A DNA stretch of 64,000 nt, from assembly GCF_040126305.1 (NCBI RefSeq), contig NZ_CP149511.1, positions 372,001 to 436,000 on the forward strand, in the 5' to 3' direction. A program made the translations under genes and the position numbers. The notes below the pieces were generated by a model that was given only the letters and a program-made list of their open reading frames with translations, searched no databases and had not been told where the DNA came from. This stretch comes from Pararhizobium sp. A13. Lineage in GTDB: Bacteria > Pseudomonadota > Alphaproteobacteria > Rhizobiales > Rhizobiaceae. Of the stretch, positions 36,886-45,868 are shown piece after piece (the stretch's first letter is position 1; each line of letters starts with the position of its first letter).

Positions 36886-37908
36886 TCAGATTTTCTGGTT
36901 CCCGCCTCCACAGGATTGCCGGACAATCAGCCTGCATGGCAGCCTGCGCAGACCGGGCTCGACGACCCTGCCTTCCGCAAGCGCTAGAACGATCAACCCA
37001 GCCGCCCTGCCGAGCTCCTTAAGATTCATGTCGATGGTTGTAAGTGGCGGTCGCGTCTGCGCCGCCATGATTTCCCAGTTGTCGAAGCCTATTACGGAGA
37101 CGTCTTCGGGTACTTTCATGCCGCGCTCGCGCAGCGCATCGGCCACGCCGCGAGCGATCTGGTCATTGCCGCAAAAGATGCCATCTGGCCTTTCATCTGA
37201 GCTCTTCCAGATCTGGTCGATCGCGTCATGGCCCCAGTCTTCAGCCCATATGCCATGCATAACGGGCGCGTCGGGGCCTGCTAATTCGCGAAAGGCGCTT
37301 GCCCGCTCGCTGGCAGAAACGAAGTCCTTTGGACCGGTGATGTGGACGAGTCGCTTGCGGCCCATTTGCTTTAGCCAGTCGGTCGCCAGGCTTGCGCCCT
37401 GGGCATCGTCGGAGGTCAGGGTCACGCAGTCCGGCTCGCCTTGGGTAAAGGCATAGACCACGGGCACTGGCAGACCTGAAAGATCAACGGGCAACGACCT
37501 GTCCACTCGCTTGCCCGTCGCGATAATGCCGTCCACCTGTTTGTCCAGCATAGCATCGACATGAACCTTGCCGAGCGCCGGATCGTCCTCGATTGCGCAG
37601 AGGAAGACGGATACACCATGATCCACCAGCGCTTCTGAAATCCCGGCCATGACTGGAAGGGTGAAGCGACCGTAGGTATCGTTCGTCAGAAGCCCTATCG
37701 TGAACGACCGGTTGCTGAGCAGGCCACGCGCCAACGCATTTGGGCGGAAGCCGATCTCGGCGGCGATACGTTTGATCCGCGCGCGCGTGTCGGCTGCCAT
37801 TCGACCATTGTCATTGAGGGCTTTGGATACGGTGGAAACGCTAACGCCGGCGGCTTTCGCCAGGTCGTGTATCGTGATGCGACCGCCCCTGTTGCGCTGT
37901 GTACTCAG
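36886..37908 (-). CDS. LacI-family regulator at the head of the sugar operon, with a non-AUG start
   Basis: The protein has the LacI helix-turn-helix (TIHDLAKAAGVSVSTVSKAL at about residues 12-31) followed by hinge and sugar-binding core (IGLLTNDTYGRFTLPVMAGI). The only in-frame ATG (37800) lies inside the recognition region, so it cannot be the real start. Upstream in frame there is no ATG, GTG or TTG; CTG 37908 and ATT 37911 follow a GGAGG at suitable spacing, and CTG is used here (340 residues). The gene is the first of the operon, and two operator-like palindromes lie just upstream, so autoregulation is likely. Confidence 0.85.
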   Translation of the reverse strand: MSTQRNRGGRITIHDLAKAAGVSVSTVSKALNDNGRMAADTRARIKRIAAEIGFRPNALARGLLSNRSFTIGLLTNDTYGRFTLPVMAGISEALVDHGVSVFLCAIEDDPALGKVHVDAMLDKQVDGIIATGKRVDRSLPVDLSGLPVPVVYAFTQGEPDCVTLTSDDAQGASLATDWLKQMGRKRLVHITGPKDFVSASERASAFRELAGPDAPVMHGIWAEDWGHDAIDQIWKSSDERPDGIFCGNDQIARGVADALRERGMKVPEDVSVIGFDNWEIMAAQTRPPLTTIDMNLKELGRAAGLIVLALAEGRVVEPGLRRLPCRLIVRQSCGGGNQKI

Positions 37909-37932
37909 AATGTCATCCTCCCGATGTCGGCA

Positions 37933-37950
37933 TGAGAAAACCTTTTCTCA
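37933..37950. promoter_or_regulatory. LacI-type operator 1
   Basis: TGAGAAAACCTTTTCTCA is an 18-base palindrome with two 8-base arms around CC. It lies 25 bases upstream of the lacI-type start and has the A/T-rich inner half-site of LacI/GalR operators. Confidence 0.65.
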
Positions 37951-37965
37951 ATCTGAAAGTCAAGA

Positions 37966-37983
37966 TGAGAAAACGTTTGCGCA
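37966..37983. promoter_or_regulatory. LacI-type operator 2
   Basis: TGAGAAAACGTTTGCGCA is an imperfect 18-base palindrome around the CG centre typical of LacI-family sites. Its left half is identical to that of operator 1, and the two centres are 33 bases apart, about three helical turns. Confidence 0.65.
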
Positions 37984-38447
37984 ATTTTATTGACTGTCTT
38001 CTCCCGACCGCTGTATCAGACTACCGAAGACTTCCAGCATCGCATCACTGACGGCCTTGCCGAGCGCCGCCGCGGTCTCCGTCAGTGCTTCCTCGTTCCC
38101 TAACTCCGCCGCATCCTCGGGATGGATTTCGACAAAAGGTCCGGGATTGAGCTTGTTGAGCGTCGGGATCTTTCCGCCGAAGCAAAGTCATGAATACGCT
38201 CACGAGTTCGTGTGAGCAGCCTTTGTCCGCGTGGAATCGTCTGATCTGCATGCCGAGATTTTGGTCCATTTGTTTTGCCGGACCCATGAGGATGGTAAGG
38301 GCACCACCGGCCGGCCCTCGATGAAGACGCGCGAAGCATAAATGCTTGACATTCACGGTTGCTGATGCGCGTTTCGTGAGCCTGGTCCTGGAGACGCTGG
38401 ATCACACTCAATCTAAGTCGATAGGATTTGAGGCGAACCTTCCCCGA
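37984..38447. other. Gap with an unassigned minus-strand coding relic
   Basis: Between the operators and the kinase gene no full gene is seen. A minus-strand frame ending at 37987-37989 reads KIPTLNKLNPGPFVEIHPED and continues to a tail ending GEDSQ. It has protein-like composition and a weak likeness to the C-terminal domain of molybdopterin enzymes, but the family could not be decided. An upstream minus frame (LGMQIRRFHADKGCSHEL) may be part of the same decayed gene. Confidence 0.35.
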
Positions 38448-41400
38448 TCAAGTCAGACCGCGCCCATCGCGCAGAAGCATGCGCAACTGTGTCAGTTCCT
38501 GGCGCAGCGTATCGACCCGACGTTTGACGTCGCCATCCTCAATCGGCTGCCTCTCTGCCTGCGACAGAGAGAACTCCGCAGAGCGGATGACGTCCCGCCA
38601 GCGCGGATTGAGCGGCAATGTCTCGATCAGCAGATATTTGTCAAATGTACGAGCTTGTAACGACGAACGGTCGAAACTCACACGCCAGATACCGCTGCGC
38701 TCGGCAAAATCAAATTTGGTCTTCCCTGTCGAGATCTTCCACACATCGAGACTGCGCTTCATAACCGACACGATCAGCCTGCGGTATTCGTTTTGGCTCT
38801 TGTCCTCAGCTTCCGCTGCGACAGCCGTCTCAATCTTGTCTATTTCAACATCCGATCCCGTCAGATCCGGTCCGACACTGTCGATTGCGCCAAGAACGCT
38901 CCGGATCAGACTTTCATTCTGGTCCAGCTGCTCATCCACTTTCTTGCCCGCCTGTATCACCAGCGCGACACCGCTGCCGCTCTCGGCTTCCAGGTCAAAG
39001 GCATGCAGCTGGCCCTTGGCTATCTGCCGGCCGAATTCGACATCGTCCAGCGAAAACGCTCCGGTCTCTTTCAACGATTGGCCGATGCGGTCCGCCAGTT
39101 CCCCGCCGATCAGGGTGGAAAGCGTCGTTTGCCCAACGGAAATCGTTTCTTCAAAGGCGCTGGCGGCGGCCTGGTTTGCATAGACGATGCGATTGTCCCT
39201 GTCGGTGCAAATGATCGCGGCCTCAAACGTATCGAGGAGACGCACCATGCGCTGCTGCGAAAGCCTTAGTGCGTCTTCCACCTGCATGCGCCGGTCGATC
39301 TCGGCTTTGAGAAGCGAGTTCTCGCGGGTCTGCCTGCGCGCGCGAGCCGCCTCCAGCAGCGTTGCGACCCTTGCCAGCAGTTCGTCTTTGACGAAAGGCT
39401 TGACGATGTAATCGTTTGCTCCGTGCTCGAAGCCGGCGATCACGTCGCGCGTGCGGCTGCGGGCCGTGACCATAATGATCGGCACGTCGAGCAGATCATG
39501 GCGTTCGCGGATGGCCTTTGCGACTTCCAGCCCGCTCATGCCCGGCATCATGACGTCCAGGACCACCAGATCGGGCTTGATATGTTCGATGAAGGATAGC
39601 GCGCCGGGGCCGTTTTCTGCCGCGCGGACGGCATAGCCGAGCGGCTGCAGCACATTTCGCAAAACCTGAATATTGATCGGTTCGTCGTCAACAACAAGGA
39701 TCAGCGGCACGCCGGGGAGGATCGGTGAATCACTGGCGGCCTGGTTGCGGCCGATCATGCCGACAGTTTCATTCAGACGCTCCGCGTCCAGCCTTTCGCC
39801 GAAATAGTCGATGTAGGAGGGCTCGACGGTTGCGGCCGGCAGGGTCAGGGTGAACCGTGACCCTTCGCCGAGAACCGAGCTTGCCGTCAACTTGCCGCTG
39901 AGAAAGGTCGCAAGCTGGCGGGCGATGGTCAGACCCAGTCCCGTGCCGCCCAGTCCTCTTGTTCCATCGCCCATGCCCGCCTGTTCCAGGGGCTGGAATA
40001 TCCGCTCGAGACTATCGCCGGCAATGCCCACGCCTGTATCCTCGACGCTGATTGCAACCATCTTTCCTGCAGGCTCCGCGACCACGCGGATCGTGCTCTG
40101 GCCGGCATATTTGATGGCATTGCCGAGCAGATTGTAGAGAATCTGCTCGAAGCGGACAGGATCAGCCAAGACGAAAGGAATGTCGTCCGGAACATCGACG
40201 GCGAGTGTCACCGGTTCGCCGCGCAGAAGCGGCTCGCACATCTGCAGGACATTGCTGACACTTGTGGCGATGTGCACCGGGTGGATATCGAGGCGCATCC
40301 GGCCTTGTCGGATGCGGTAGAGATCGAGAAGATCGTCGACGAGTCGCGACAGCCGCCGGGCGCTGAAGGTAATCAGCTGCAGCTGGCTGCGCTGGGCGGC
40401 GCTCAGTTCTCCGGCGACGCCGGCGGAGAGCGTTTCCGAAATGCCGATGATGCCGTTCAGTGGCGTGCGCAGCTCGTGGGATGTATTGGCGACGAAGGCG
40501 TCCTTCATCCGGTCGGCTTCTTCCAGCGCCTTGTTCTTCTCCTCGATCAGGGCGACGTGCTTTTCAAGCTCGGCATTTTTCTGGTTGATCAGGCTCAGCT
40601 GCTCGGCGACAGCATCGCGCATCCGCTTGAAGCTTGCGGTCAGGCGTCCGAGTTCCGAGGGGTTTTTGATGGCAGGCATCGCATGATCGAGATCGCCGTC
40701 GGCAATCGCTTCCGCCGCATTTGTCAGTCGCTTTACCGGTGTCGTCATGGTACCCGACAGGTAGAGCACGAGACCGATCAGGACCGGCAGCAACACCAGC
40801 GCCAGCGTCATCACGACCTGCCGCAGGGCGTTGCTTTTTGCAAAGGCCGCAGCCACCGGTACTTCGGCTACAAGGGTCCAGGGTACATCGTTGAAGGTCA
40901 GGCGCGTATGGGTCTCGAGCGCCGGCGCGCCACCCAGACCTTCACCGACCATGGCCGACGCCGTTTCGGAGCCGGTCATCTCAACCGTTGCGGTCGCAAT
41001 GCCAATTCGCCCGGATTTGTCGGCGGGCGTGGAAACATACACTCCGTCCGCGTTGAGGAGGTAAAGACTTCCTGTCTCGCCATTCTGCGACTGCACGATC
41101 CTGTTAAGACCATCGGTATCCAGACGAAAGATGATCACGCCGCGTACCTTTTTGTAGAAGGAAACGCGGATGGCGACATAGGCGGAAAACTTGCCGGTGA
41201 CCGGATCATGCACAAAGTCGCTCACAAGCATATTGCGGTTGTCCGGGGCATTGACCATCGCATTCGACAGGCGAGACAGCGGCGTGTCGGCCAGCACCGT
41301 CTTCAGGTCCGTTCCCAGATAGCGGTCCTTTTCGACGGAGTAGACGACGCGTTGGTCCGGCGTGATGAGATAGAGGTTCTCGAATTCGGAGGTGGTGACG

Positions 41401-41855
41401 AAGCTCACGAAGTCGTCGTGGAACTGCTGGTGGGCATTGGCATATTGCAGGGCCGAGCGCCACATCGCATCACTGTCCTGCGGCAGTTGCTTATCACCGG
41501 GCTTACCGCCGTCGATGCCGAACATCTGGTGCAGGATCGCCGTTGCGCGCTCGGGCGAGGGATCGATCTGGCGAAAGGCATAGGCAAAACCATAAAAATC
41601 GCCGATCGAATAGCGCACTGCATTTGACTGGCTGAGGCTTTCCGCCTGCCGCGTGGCGAATGTCAGATATTGCTCGATCTCGCTGCGTTTCGCATCGCGG
41701 ACAAAGGCCAGTTTTGCGAAGGTTTCGGCCTGGACGCTGCGGTTGAGGATATAGAAGAACGCGAAGGACGTGGCCCCCAGCGGCAACAGGCTGATCGCCA
41801 GGAAAATGAGCAGGAGCCGACCCCGGAAACCGGACGGCGACAGCGCTCTCAGCAT
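38448..41855 (-). CDS. Large membrane hybrid sensor histidine kinase (sensor-HAMP-HisKA-HATPase-REC-PAS)
   Basis: The 1135-residue protein has a transmembrane helix (about 12-36), a long periplasmic Cache-type sensor (40-340), a second helix (345-367), HAMP, and a coiled coil (410-450). HisKA follows with His460 in NTSHELRTPLNG, then HATPase (DTGVGIA near 606-612 and GTGLGL), a receiver with Asp767 (LVVLDVMM) and Lys819, a PAS domain (about 865-960), and a conserved C-terminal region (about 1030-1100) with YRRLIVSVMKRSLDVWKIST. No output DNA-binding domain is present. It is divergent from a peptide ABC operon and probably senses its substrate. A separate response regulator is not in the window. 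Confidence 0.88.
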   Translation of the reverse strand: MLRALSPSGFRGRLLLIFLAISLLPLGATSFAFFYILNRSVQAETFAKLAFVRDAKRSEIEQYLTFATRQAESLSQSNAVRYSIGDFYGFAYAFRQIDPSPERATAILHQMFGIDGGKPGDKQLPQDSDAMWRSALQYANAHQQFHDDFVSFVTTSEFENLYLITPDQRVVYSVEKDRYLGTDLKTVLADTPLSRLSNAMVNAPDNRNMLVSDFVHDPVTGKFSAYVAIRVSFYKKVRGVIIFRLDTDGLNRIVQSQNGETGSLYLLNADGVYVSTPADKSGRIGIATATVEMTGSETASAMVGEGLGGAPALETHTRLTFNDVPWTLVAEVPVAAAFAKSNALRQVVMTLALVLLPVLIGLVLYLSGTMTTPVKRLTNAAEAIADGDLDHAMPAIKNPSELGRLTASFKRMRDAVAEQLSLINQKNAELEKHVALIEEKNKALEEADRMKDAFVANTSHELRTPLNGIIGISETLSAGVAGELSAAQRSQLQLITFSARRLSRLVDDLLDLYRIRQGRMRLDIHPVHIATSVSNVLQMCEPLLRGEPVTLAVDVPDDIPFVLADPVRFEQILYNLLGNAIKYAGQSTIRVVAEPAGKMVAISVEDTGVGIAGDSLERIFQPLEQAGMGDGTRGLGGTGLGLTIARQLATFLSGKLTASSVLGEGSRFTLTLPAATVEPSYIDYFGERLDAERLNETVGMIGRNQAASDSPILPGVPLILVVDDEPINIQVLRNVLQPLGYAVRAAENGPGALSFIEHIKPDLVVLDVMMPGMSGLEVAKAIRERHDLLDVPIIMVTARSRTRDVIAGFEHGANDYIVKPFVKDELLARVATLLEAARARRQTRENSLLKAEIDRRMQVEDALRLSQQRMVRLLDTFEAAIICTDRDNRIVYANQAAASAFEETISVGQTTLSTLIGGELADRIGQSLKETGAFSLDDVEFGRQIAKGQLHAFDLEAESGSGVALVIQAGKKVDEQLDQNESLIRSVLGAIDSVGPDLTGSDVEIDKIETAVAAEAEDKSQNEYRRLIVSVMKRSLDVWKISTGKTKFDFAERSGIWRVSFDRSSLQARTFDKYLLIETLPLNPRWRDVIRSAEFSLSQAERQPIEDGDVKRRVDTLRQELTQLRMLLRDGRGLT

Positions 41856-41982
41856 CGATCATCTCTCCGGATTTCTGTCAGCACATCCTCGCTCGCCCTT
41901 TCGCCGCGCAATCGCGGTACCTTTGCAATGCAACAGTTTATGAATTTGGCGCAAAAGGAAGAAGAAGTTTTCGATCTTTTCA

Positions 41983-42009
41983 ATTTTGCCGATTTTGCCG
42001 ATTTTGCGG
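41983..42009. repeat. Short tandem repeat upstream of the peptide ABC operon
   Basis: ATTTTGCCG occurs at 41983-41991 and 41992-42000, with a third copy (ATTTTGCGG) at 42001-42009. It lies in the 267-base region between the divergent kinase and transporter genes and could be a repeated regulator-binding sequence. Confidence 0.5.
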
Positions 42010-42122
42010 TGCGGTCTTGACGGAATTGCGGGGTGACTTTGCCGCTGCCGCTGCGCTGATATGGGCGGCGTAAATTGACGAACGCGGGCAACGACCTGCG
42101 CTTGAAAAATGGGGAACTGACA

Positions 42123-43781
42123 ATGACAATGAAATCGCTTCTCGGGGCAATGCTTCTCGCCGGTCTCATGATGCCCGTCGCAGCCAGGGCCGAAGTCATC
42201 CTTTCAGCCATGCCCGACGAATCCACTGCCTGGGTGGAGAACTACAATCCGTTCAATACCACGACCCGCCTGCCGTCGATCACGGACTTCATGTTCGAAC
42301 CGCTGGTGATCTTCAATGCGATGAAGGATGGAGAACCCAACTATCGACTGGCGGAGTCCTTCTCCTATTCCGACGATCTGAAAAGCGTCACTTTCAAGCT
42401 GCGCAACGGCGTGAAATGGTCCGACGGCGAGGCTTTCACGGCAAAGGATGTCGTCTTCACCTTCAATCTGATCAAGGCGAACAAGGCGTTGGATGTGCAA
42501 GCGATCTGGGATCAGATCGATGCCATCGAAGCACCCGACGACAAGACGGTAAAAATCACCTACAAGTCCCCCAACAGCGGTCTGATCTACAAGATCGTGC
42601 AGGTTTATACGGTTCCGGAACACGTCTGGTCCACGGTCAAGGATCCGGTATCCTTTACCAATCCCAAACCGGTCGGCACCGGGCCGCTCACCGATATCCG
42701 TCGCTTCACGCCGCAGGAATATCTGCAGTGCCGCAACCCGAACTACTGGGACAATGCGACGCTCAAGATCGACTGCATGCGTTTCCCGCAGATATCGGGC
42801 AACGACCAGACGATCGCCATTGCCGCCAAGGGCGAACTCGACTGGTTCGGATCGTTCCTCCCGGATATCGACAAGACCTATGTCGGGACGGATCCGAAGA
42901 ACCATGGCTACTGGTTTCCTCCAGGCTCGATGGTGAATTTCACCATGAATTTCCAGACGACAAATCCCGGAAATCATGCGGCATTCAACACGCTTGCCTT
43001 TCGCCGTGCGTTTTCCATGGCGATGGACCGGCAGGCCATGGTGGACATCGCCGGCTACGGCTATCCGACACTGAACGAATATCCCTCCGGCCTTGGCCGC
43101 GCCTTTCATTCCTGGAACGACCCGAAGGTCACCGAGGAATACGGGGCATTTTCGAAATATAGCGTCGAAGGCGCCAAGGCGGAGCTTGCAGATGCGGGCT
43201 TCAAGGATGTGGATGGTGACGGTTTCGTCGAAAATCCCGATGGGTCGAAGATAAGCTTCGAAATCATCGTTCCGAATGGTTGGACCGACTGGGTCAACAC
43301 CTGCCAGCTCGCGATCGAAGGGTTGACCGAGGTCGGCATTCAGGCGCGCCTTTCGACGCCTGACGTGCCTGCGTGGGGCGATGCCCTGATCACCGGGAAA
43401 TACGACGTTACAATCAATTCGCTGCGTGCCGGTGTGACCCCGCACTCCATGTTCGACGAAGCGCTGAATTCCCGCAATCTCGGCAAGACCCGGTATGCGG
43501 CCGCGCACTATAGCAATCCTGACCTCGATAAGCTTCTCGACAGTTTCTACACGACCAACGACCATGCAAAGCAGGCCGAGATCATGAACAATATTCAGGA
43601 AAAGATCGCGGCAGATCTGCCTTACGTCGCGGTTTACAACAACCCCCTCTGGTACGAGTTCAACACCAAGCGGTTCACGGGCTGGTTCAGCGCGGAAAAC
43701 CCGGTCGCCTCGCCGGTCGTTTATGTCGGCGTGCCAGAGAGGCTGCTCCATCTCCTGGCTCTTCGCCCGGTCGAAAAATAA
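42123..43781 (+). CDS. Peptide-type ABC transporter substrate-binding protein (family 5)
   Basis: The 552-residue protein has a signal peptide (MTMKSLLGAMLLAGLMMPVA, cleavage near ARA-E) and the family-5 fold, with DFMFEPLVIFNAMKDGEPNY, LRNGVKWSDGEAFTAKDVVF and RRAFSMAMDRQAMVDIAGYG. The ATG at 42123 follows GGGGAA; earlier in-frame starts lack a ribosome site. It binds an oligopeptide, glycopeptide or oligosaccharide in the periplasm. Two strong hairpins separate it from the permease genes. It is divergent from a hybrid kinase that may respond to the same compound. Confidence 0.92.
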   Translation: MTMKSLLGAMLLAGLMMPVAARAEVILSAMPDESTAWVENYNPFNTTTRLPSITDFMFEPLVIFNAMKDGEPNYRLAESFSYSDDLKSVTFKLRNGVKWSDGEAFTAKDVVFTFNLIKANKALDVQAIWDQIDAIEAPDDKTVKITYKSPNSGLIYKIVQVYTVPEHVWSTVKDPVSFTNPKPVGTGPLTDIRRFTPQEYLQCRNPNYWDNATLKIDCMRFPQISGNDQTIAIAAKGELDWFGSFLPDIDKTYVGTDPKNHGYWFPPGSMVNFTMNFQTTNPGNHAAFNTLAFRRAFSMAMDRQAMVDIAGYGYPTLNEYPSGLGRAFHSWNDPKVTEEYGAFSKYSVEGAKAELADAGFKDVDGDGFVENPDGSKISFEIIVPNGWTDWVNTCQLAIEGLTEVGIQARLSTPDVPAWGDALITGKYDVTINSLRAGVTPHSMFDEALNSRNLGKTRYAAAHYSNPDLDKLLDSFYTTNDHAKQAEIMNNIQEKIAADLPYVAVYNNPLWYEFNTKRFTGWFSAENPVASPVVYVGVPERLLHLLALRPVEK

Positions 43782-43791
43782 CCTCGGGGTT

Positions 43792-43820
43792 TGCCCGGTC
43801 TACTCCCTTTTGACCGGGCA
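43792..43820 (+). other. Intercistronic hairpin 1 after the binding-protein gene
   Basis: TGCCCGGTC (43792-43800) pairs exactly with GACCGGGCA (43812-43820). It starts ten bases after the stop codon; the loop holds a short T-run. Confidence 0.6.
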
Positions 43821-43825
43821 GCGCA

Positions 43826-43859
43826 GGTTGCGCTCAGATCATTTGACCTGAGCGCAACC
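43826..43859 (+). other. Intercistronic hairpin 2 after the binding-protein gene
   Basis: GGTTGCGCTCAG (43826-43837) pairs exactly with CTGAGCGCAACC (43848-43859), a 12-bp stem around a 10-base loop. It can be extended by CGCA/TGCG past a two-base bulge. It lies five bases after hairpin 1. Confidence 0.65.
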
Positions 43860-43970
43860 GCTGCGAGGCTCTGCATGCAGGGACCAACCGACACCCCGTT
43901 TTGACTGCACGTGCTGCCATCGCGCACCGTTCATGCGCCTGCGGCCGCCGCGTGTCCGGAGATTTTTTCG

Positions 43971-44948
43971 ATGTCCTTCATTCTGCGCCGGATCGGCTTT
44001 TACATCGCCGCCTTCTTCGTCGCCGCGACGATCAATTTCTTCATTCCCAGGCTCATGCCCGGCAATCCCGTCGATGTCATGTTCGCCAAGATGAATTCGT
44101 CGCTGCCGCCCGAAGCCAAGGCCGCCCTGGTCGAAACCTTCGGTTTCGCTTCCGGCCCCCTCTACATGCAGTATCTCGACTATATGAAAAGCGTCTTCAC
44201 CTGGGATCTCGGACCTTCGGTGAAATTCTATCCCATGACCGTTGGCGAGGTTCTTGGCCACGCCCTCCCATGGACGATCGTTCTGGCAGGAACGGCGTCC
44301 GTTCTTGCCTTCGTTGCGGGATCGCTGATGGGGGTTTCCGCTGCGTGGCGGCGCGGCGGGGTGTTCGACACCATCGTCTCCCCGGGCGCTCTTGCGATGC
44401 AATCCATTCCGGCCGTCGTGGTCGGGCTGACCGGGCTCTATGTCTTCGGTCTGTCGCTCAACTGGCTCCCGACGAGCTTTGCATTCGATCCCAGTCTCGA
44501 TCCGTCGTTGACGCCGAGTTTTCTATCCAGCGCGCTTTATCACGCCGTCATGCCCGTTCTGTCGCTCGCCTTCGTCCATATGGGTGGGTACCTCGTGACG
44601 ATGCGCAACAATATGATCGGCCAACTCGGCGAGGACTATGTCGTCATGGGGGCCGCCAAAGGGCTGACGAACCGCCGCGTGAAATTCAACTACGCTGCGC
44701 GCAACGCTCTGCTTCCGAGTGTCACCGCCTTCGCTATGTCGCTGGGTGCGGTGATGGGCGGTTCGCTGGTGACGGAAGTCGTCTTCAATTATACGGGACT
44801 CGGCCATCTGCTTTATCTGGGCATCGTGGCGCGCGACTATCCGCTGATCCAGGGGCAGCTTCTGGTGATGACGCTGGCGATGCTGTCGGCAAATCTGATC
44901 GTCGATCTTCTTTACGTGGTCCTCGATCCACGCCTACGAAAGGCCTGA
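43971..44948 (+). CDS. Peptide-type ABC transporter permease (DppB type)
   Basis: The 325-residue protein has the DppB layout: a first helix (FILRRIGFYIAAFFVAATIN), a periplasmic loop, and five more helices with the EAA loop GEDYVVMGAAKGLTNRRVKF. The frame is open to 43911, but the ATG at 43971 has CCGGAGA upstream and begins the helix correctly. It is six bases from the next permease gene. With that permease and two ATPases it forms the inner-membrane part of the importer. Confidence 0.92.
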   Translation: MSFILRRIGFYIAAFFVAATINFFIPRLMPGNPVDVMFAKMNSSLPPEAKAALVETFGFASGPLYMQYLDYMKSVFTWDLGPSVKFYPMTVGEVLGHALPWTIVLAGTASVLAFVAGSLMGVSAAWRRGGVFDTIVSPGALAMQSIPAVVVGLTGLYVFGLSLNWLPTSFAFDPSLDPSLTPSFLSSALYHAVMPVLSLAFVHMGGYLVTMRNNMIGQLGEDYVVMGAAKGLTNRRVKFNYAARNALLPSVTAFAMSLGAVMGGSLVTEVVFNYTGLGHLLYLGIVARDYPLIQGQLLVMTLAMLSANLIVDLLYVVLDPRLRKA

Positions 44949-44953
44949 GACCG

Positions 44954-45868
44954 ATGAAACAGGCTTTTTCTCTCATCCTTCGAAACCGCAAGGCGGTGAT
45001 CGGCCTTGCAATCGTTTTCGTCTATATCGCGATCGCGCTTTTGGCTCCGGCGATCACCGGACACGATCCAATCAAGCGCGTCGCCCGTCCGCATGAGGCA
45101 CCATCGCTGGATCATCTTATCGGCACCACCCGCATGGGGCGCGACGTCTTCACACAGCTCGTCTGGGGGACGCGGACCTCGCTGTTCGTCGGGCTTCTGG
45201 CCGGAACAATCGTCACCTTCATCGGCGTCGTGCTTGGGGTTACCGCCGGCTACATCGGCGGCTGGGTAGATGAAGTCATCAACTTCTTCACCAATATAGC
45301 GCTCGTCATTCCGCAGCTGCCGCTCCTTCTCGTGATTGCCGCTTTCGTCGGTGAAACCAGCCCGCTGGTGATCGCGCTGATTATCGGGCTGACGTCCTGG
45401 GCCTGGGGCGCGCGGGTGACACGGGCGCAGACGATGTCGTTGCGGGAGCGGGATTTCATCCTGGCCTCCGAACTGATCGGCGAACCAAAATGGCGGATGA
45501 TCGCGGTCGAATTGATGCCCAACCTCTTGTCGATCATCGGCTTCAACTTCATCGGCTCGGTGATCTACACCATTATCACCGAGGCGACGCTGGAGTTCCT
45601 CGGGCTCGGCGATCCGCTTGCCGTTTCCTGGGGCACGATGCTCTACAACGCCCAGACGGCATCGGCGATGAGCGTTGGAGCCTGGTGGGAGGTATTTGCT
45701 CCGGCGATCGCCATCGCGGTCATCGGGATTGGCCTTTCCCTGATCAACTTCGCCGTCGACGAGATCTCCAATCCGCGGCTGCGAACGCTTGGAACCGTCA
45801 ATGCAGCTGTAAAGGCGCAGCGCGCGATCGACCGGGCCCGGGCCGCAAAGGCCGGAGAAATCAGATGA
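44954..45868 (+). CDS. Peptide-type ABC transporter permease (DppC type)
   Basis: The 304-residue protein begins with a helix (LILRNRKAVIGLAIVFVYIA) and has the DppC-type periplasmic stretch with LIGTTRMGRDVFTQLVWG and an EAA loop (RERDFILASELIGEPKWRMI). The last codons overlap the start of the first ATPase gene (ATGA at 45865). It pairs with the DppB-type subunit. Confidence 0.92.
   Translation: MKQAFSLILRNRKAVIGLAIVFVYIAIALLAPAITGHDPIKRVARPHEAPSLDHLIGTTRMGRDVFTQLVWGTRTSLFVGLLAGTIVTFIGVVLGVTAGYIGGWVDEVINFFTNIALVIPQLPLLLVIAAFVGETSPLVIALIIGLTSWAWGARVTRAQTMSLRERDFILASELIGEPKWRMIAVELMPNLLSIIGFNFIGSVIYTIITEATLEFLGLGDPLAVSWGTMLYNAQTASAMSVGAWWEVFAPAIAIAVIGIGLSLINFAVDEISNPRLRTLGTVNAAVKAQRAIDRARAAKAGEIR

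Noticed and set aside
37987..38190. Relic of a molybdopterin oxidoreductase (NPGPFVEIHPED)
   Set aside because: Only one short block is suggestive and the downstream tail does not match that family, so it is noted only as an unassigned relic.
42204..43751. Open frame of about 515 codons on the minus strand
   Set aside because: It is antisense to the peptide-binding-protein gene and has no motif or ribosome site.
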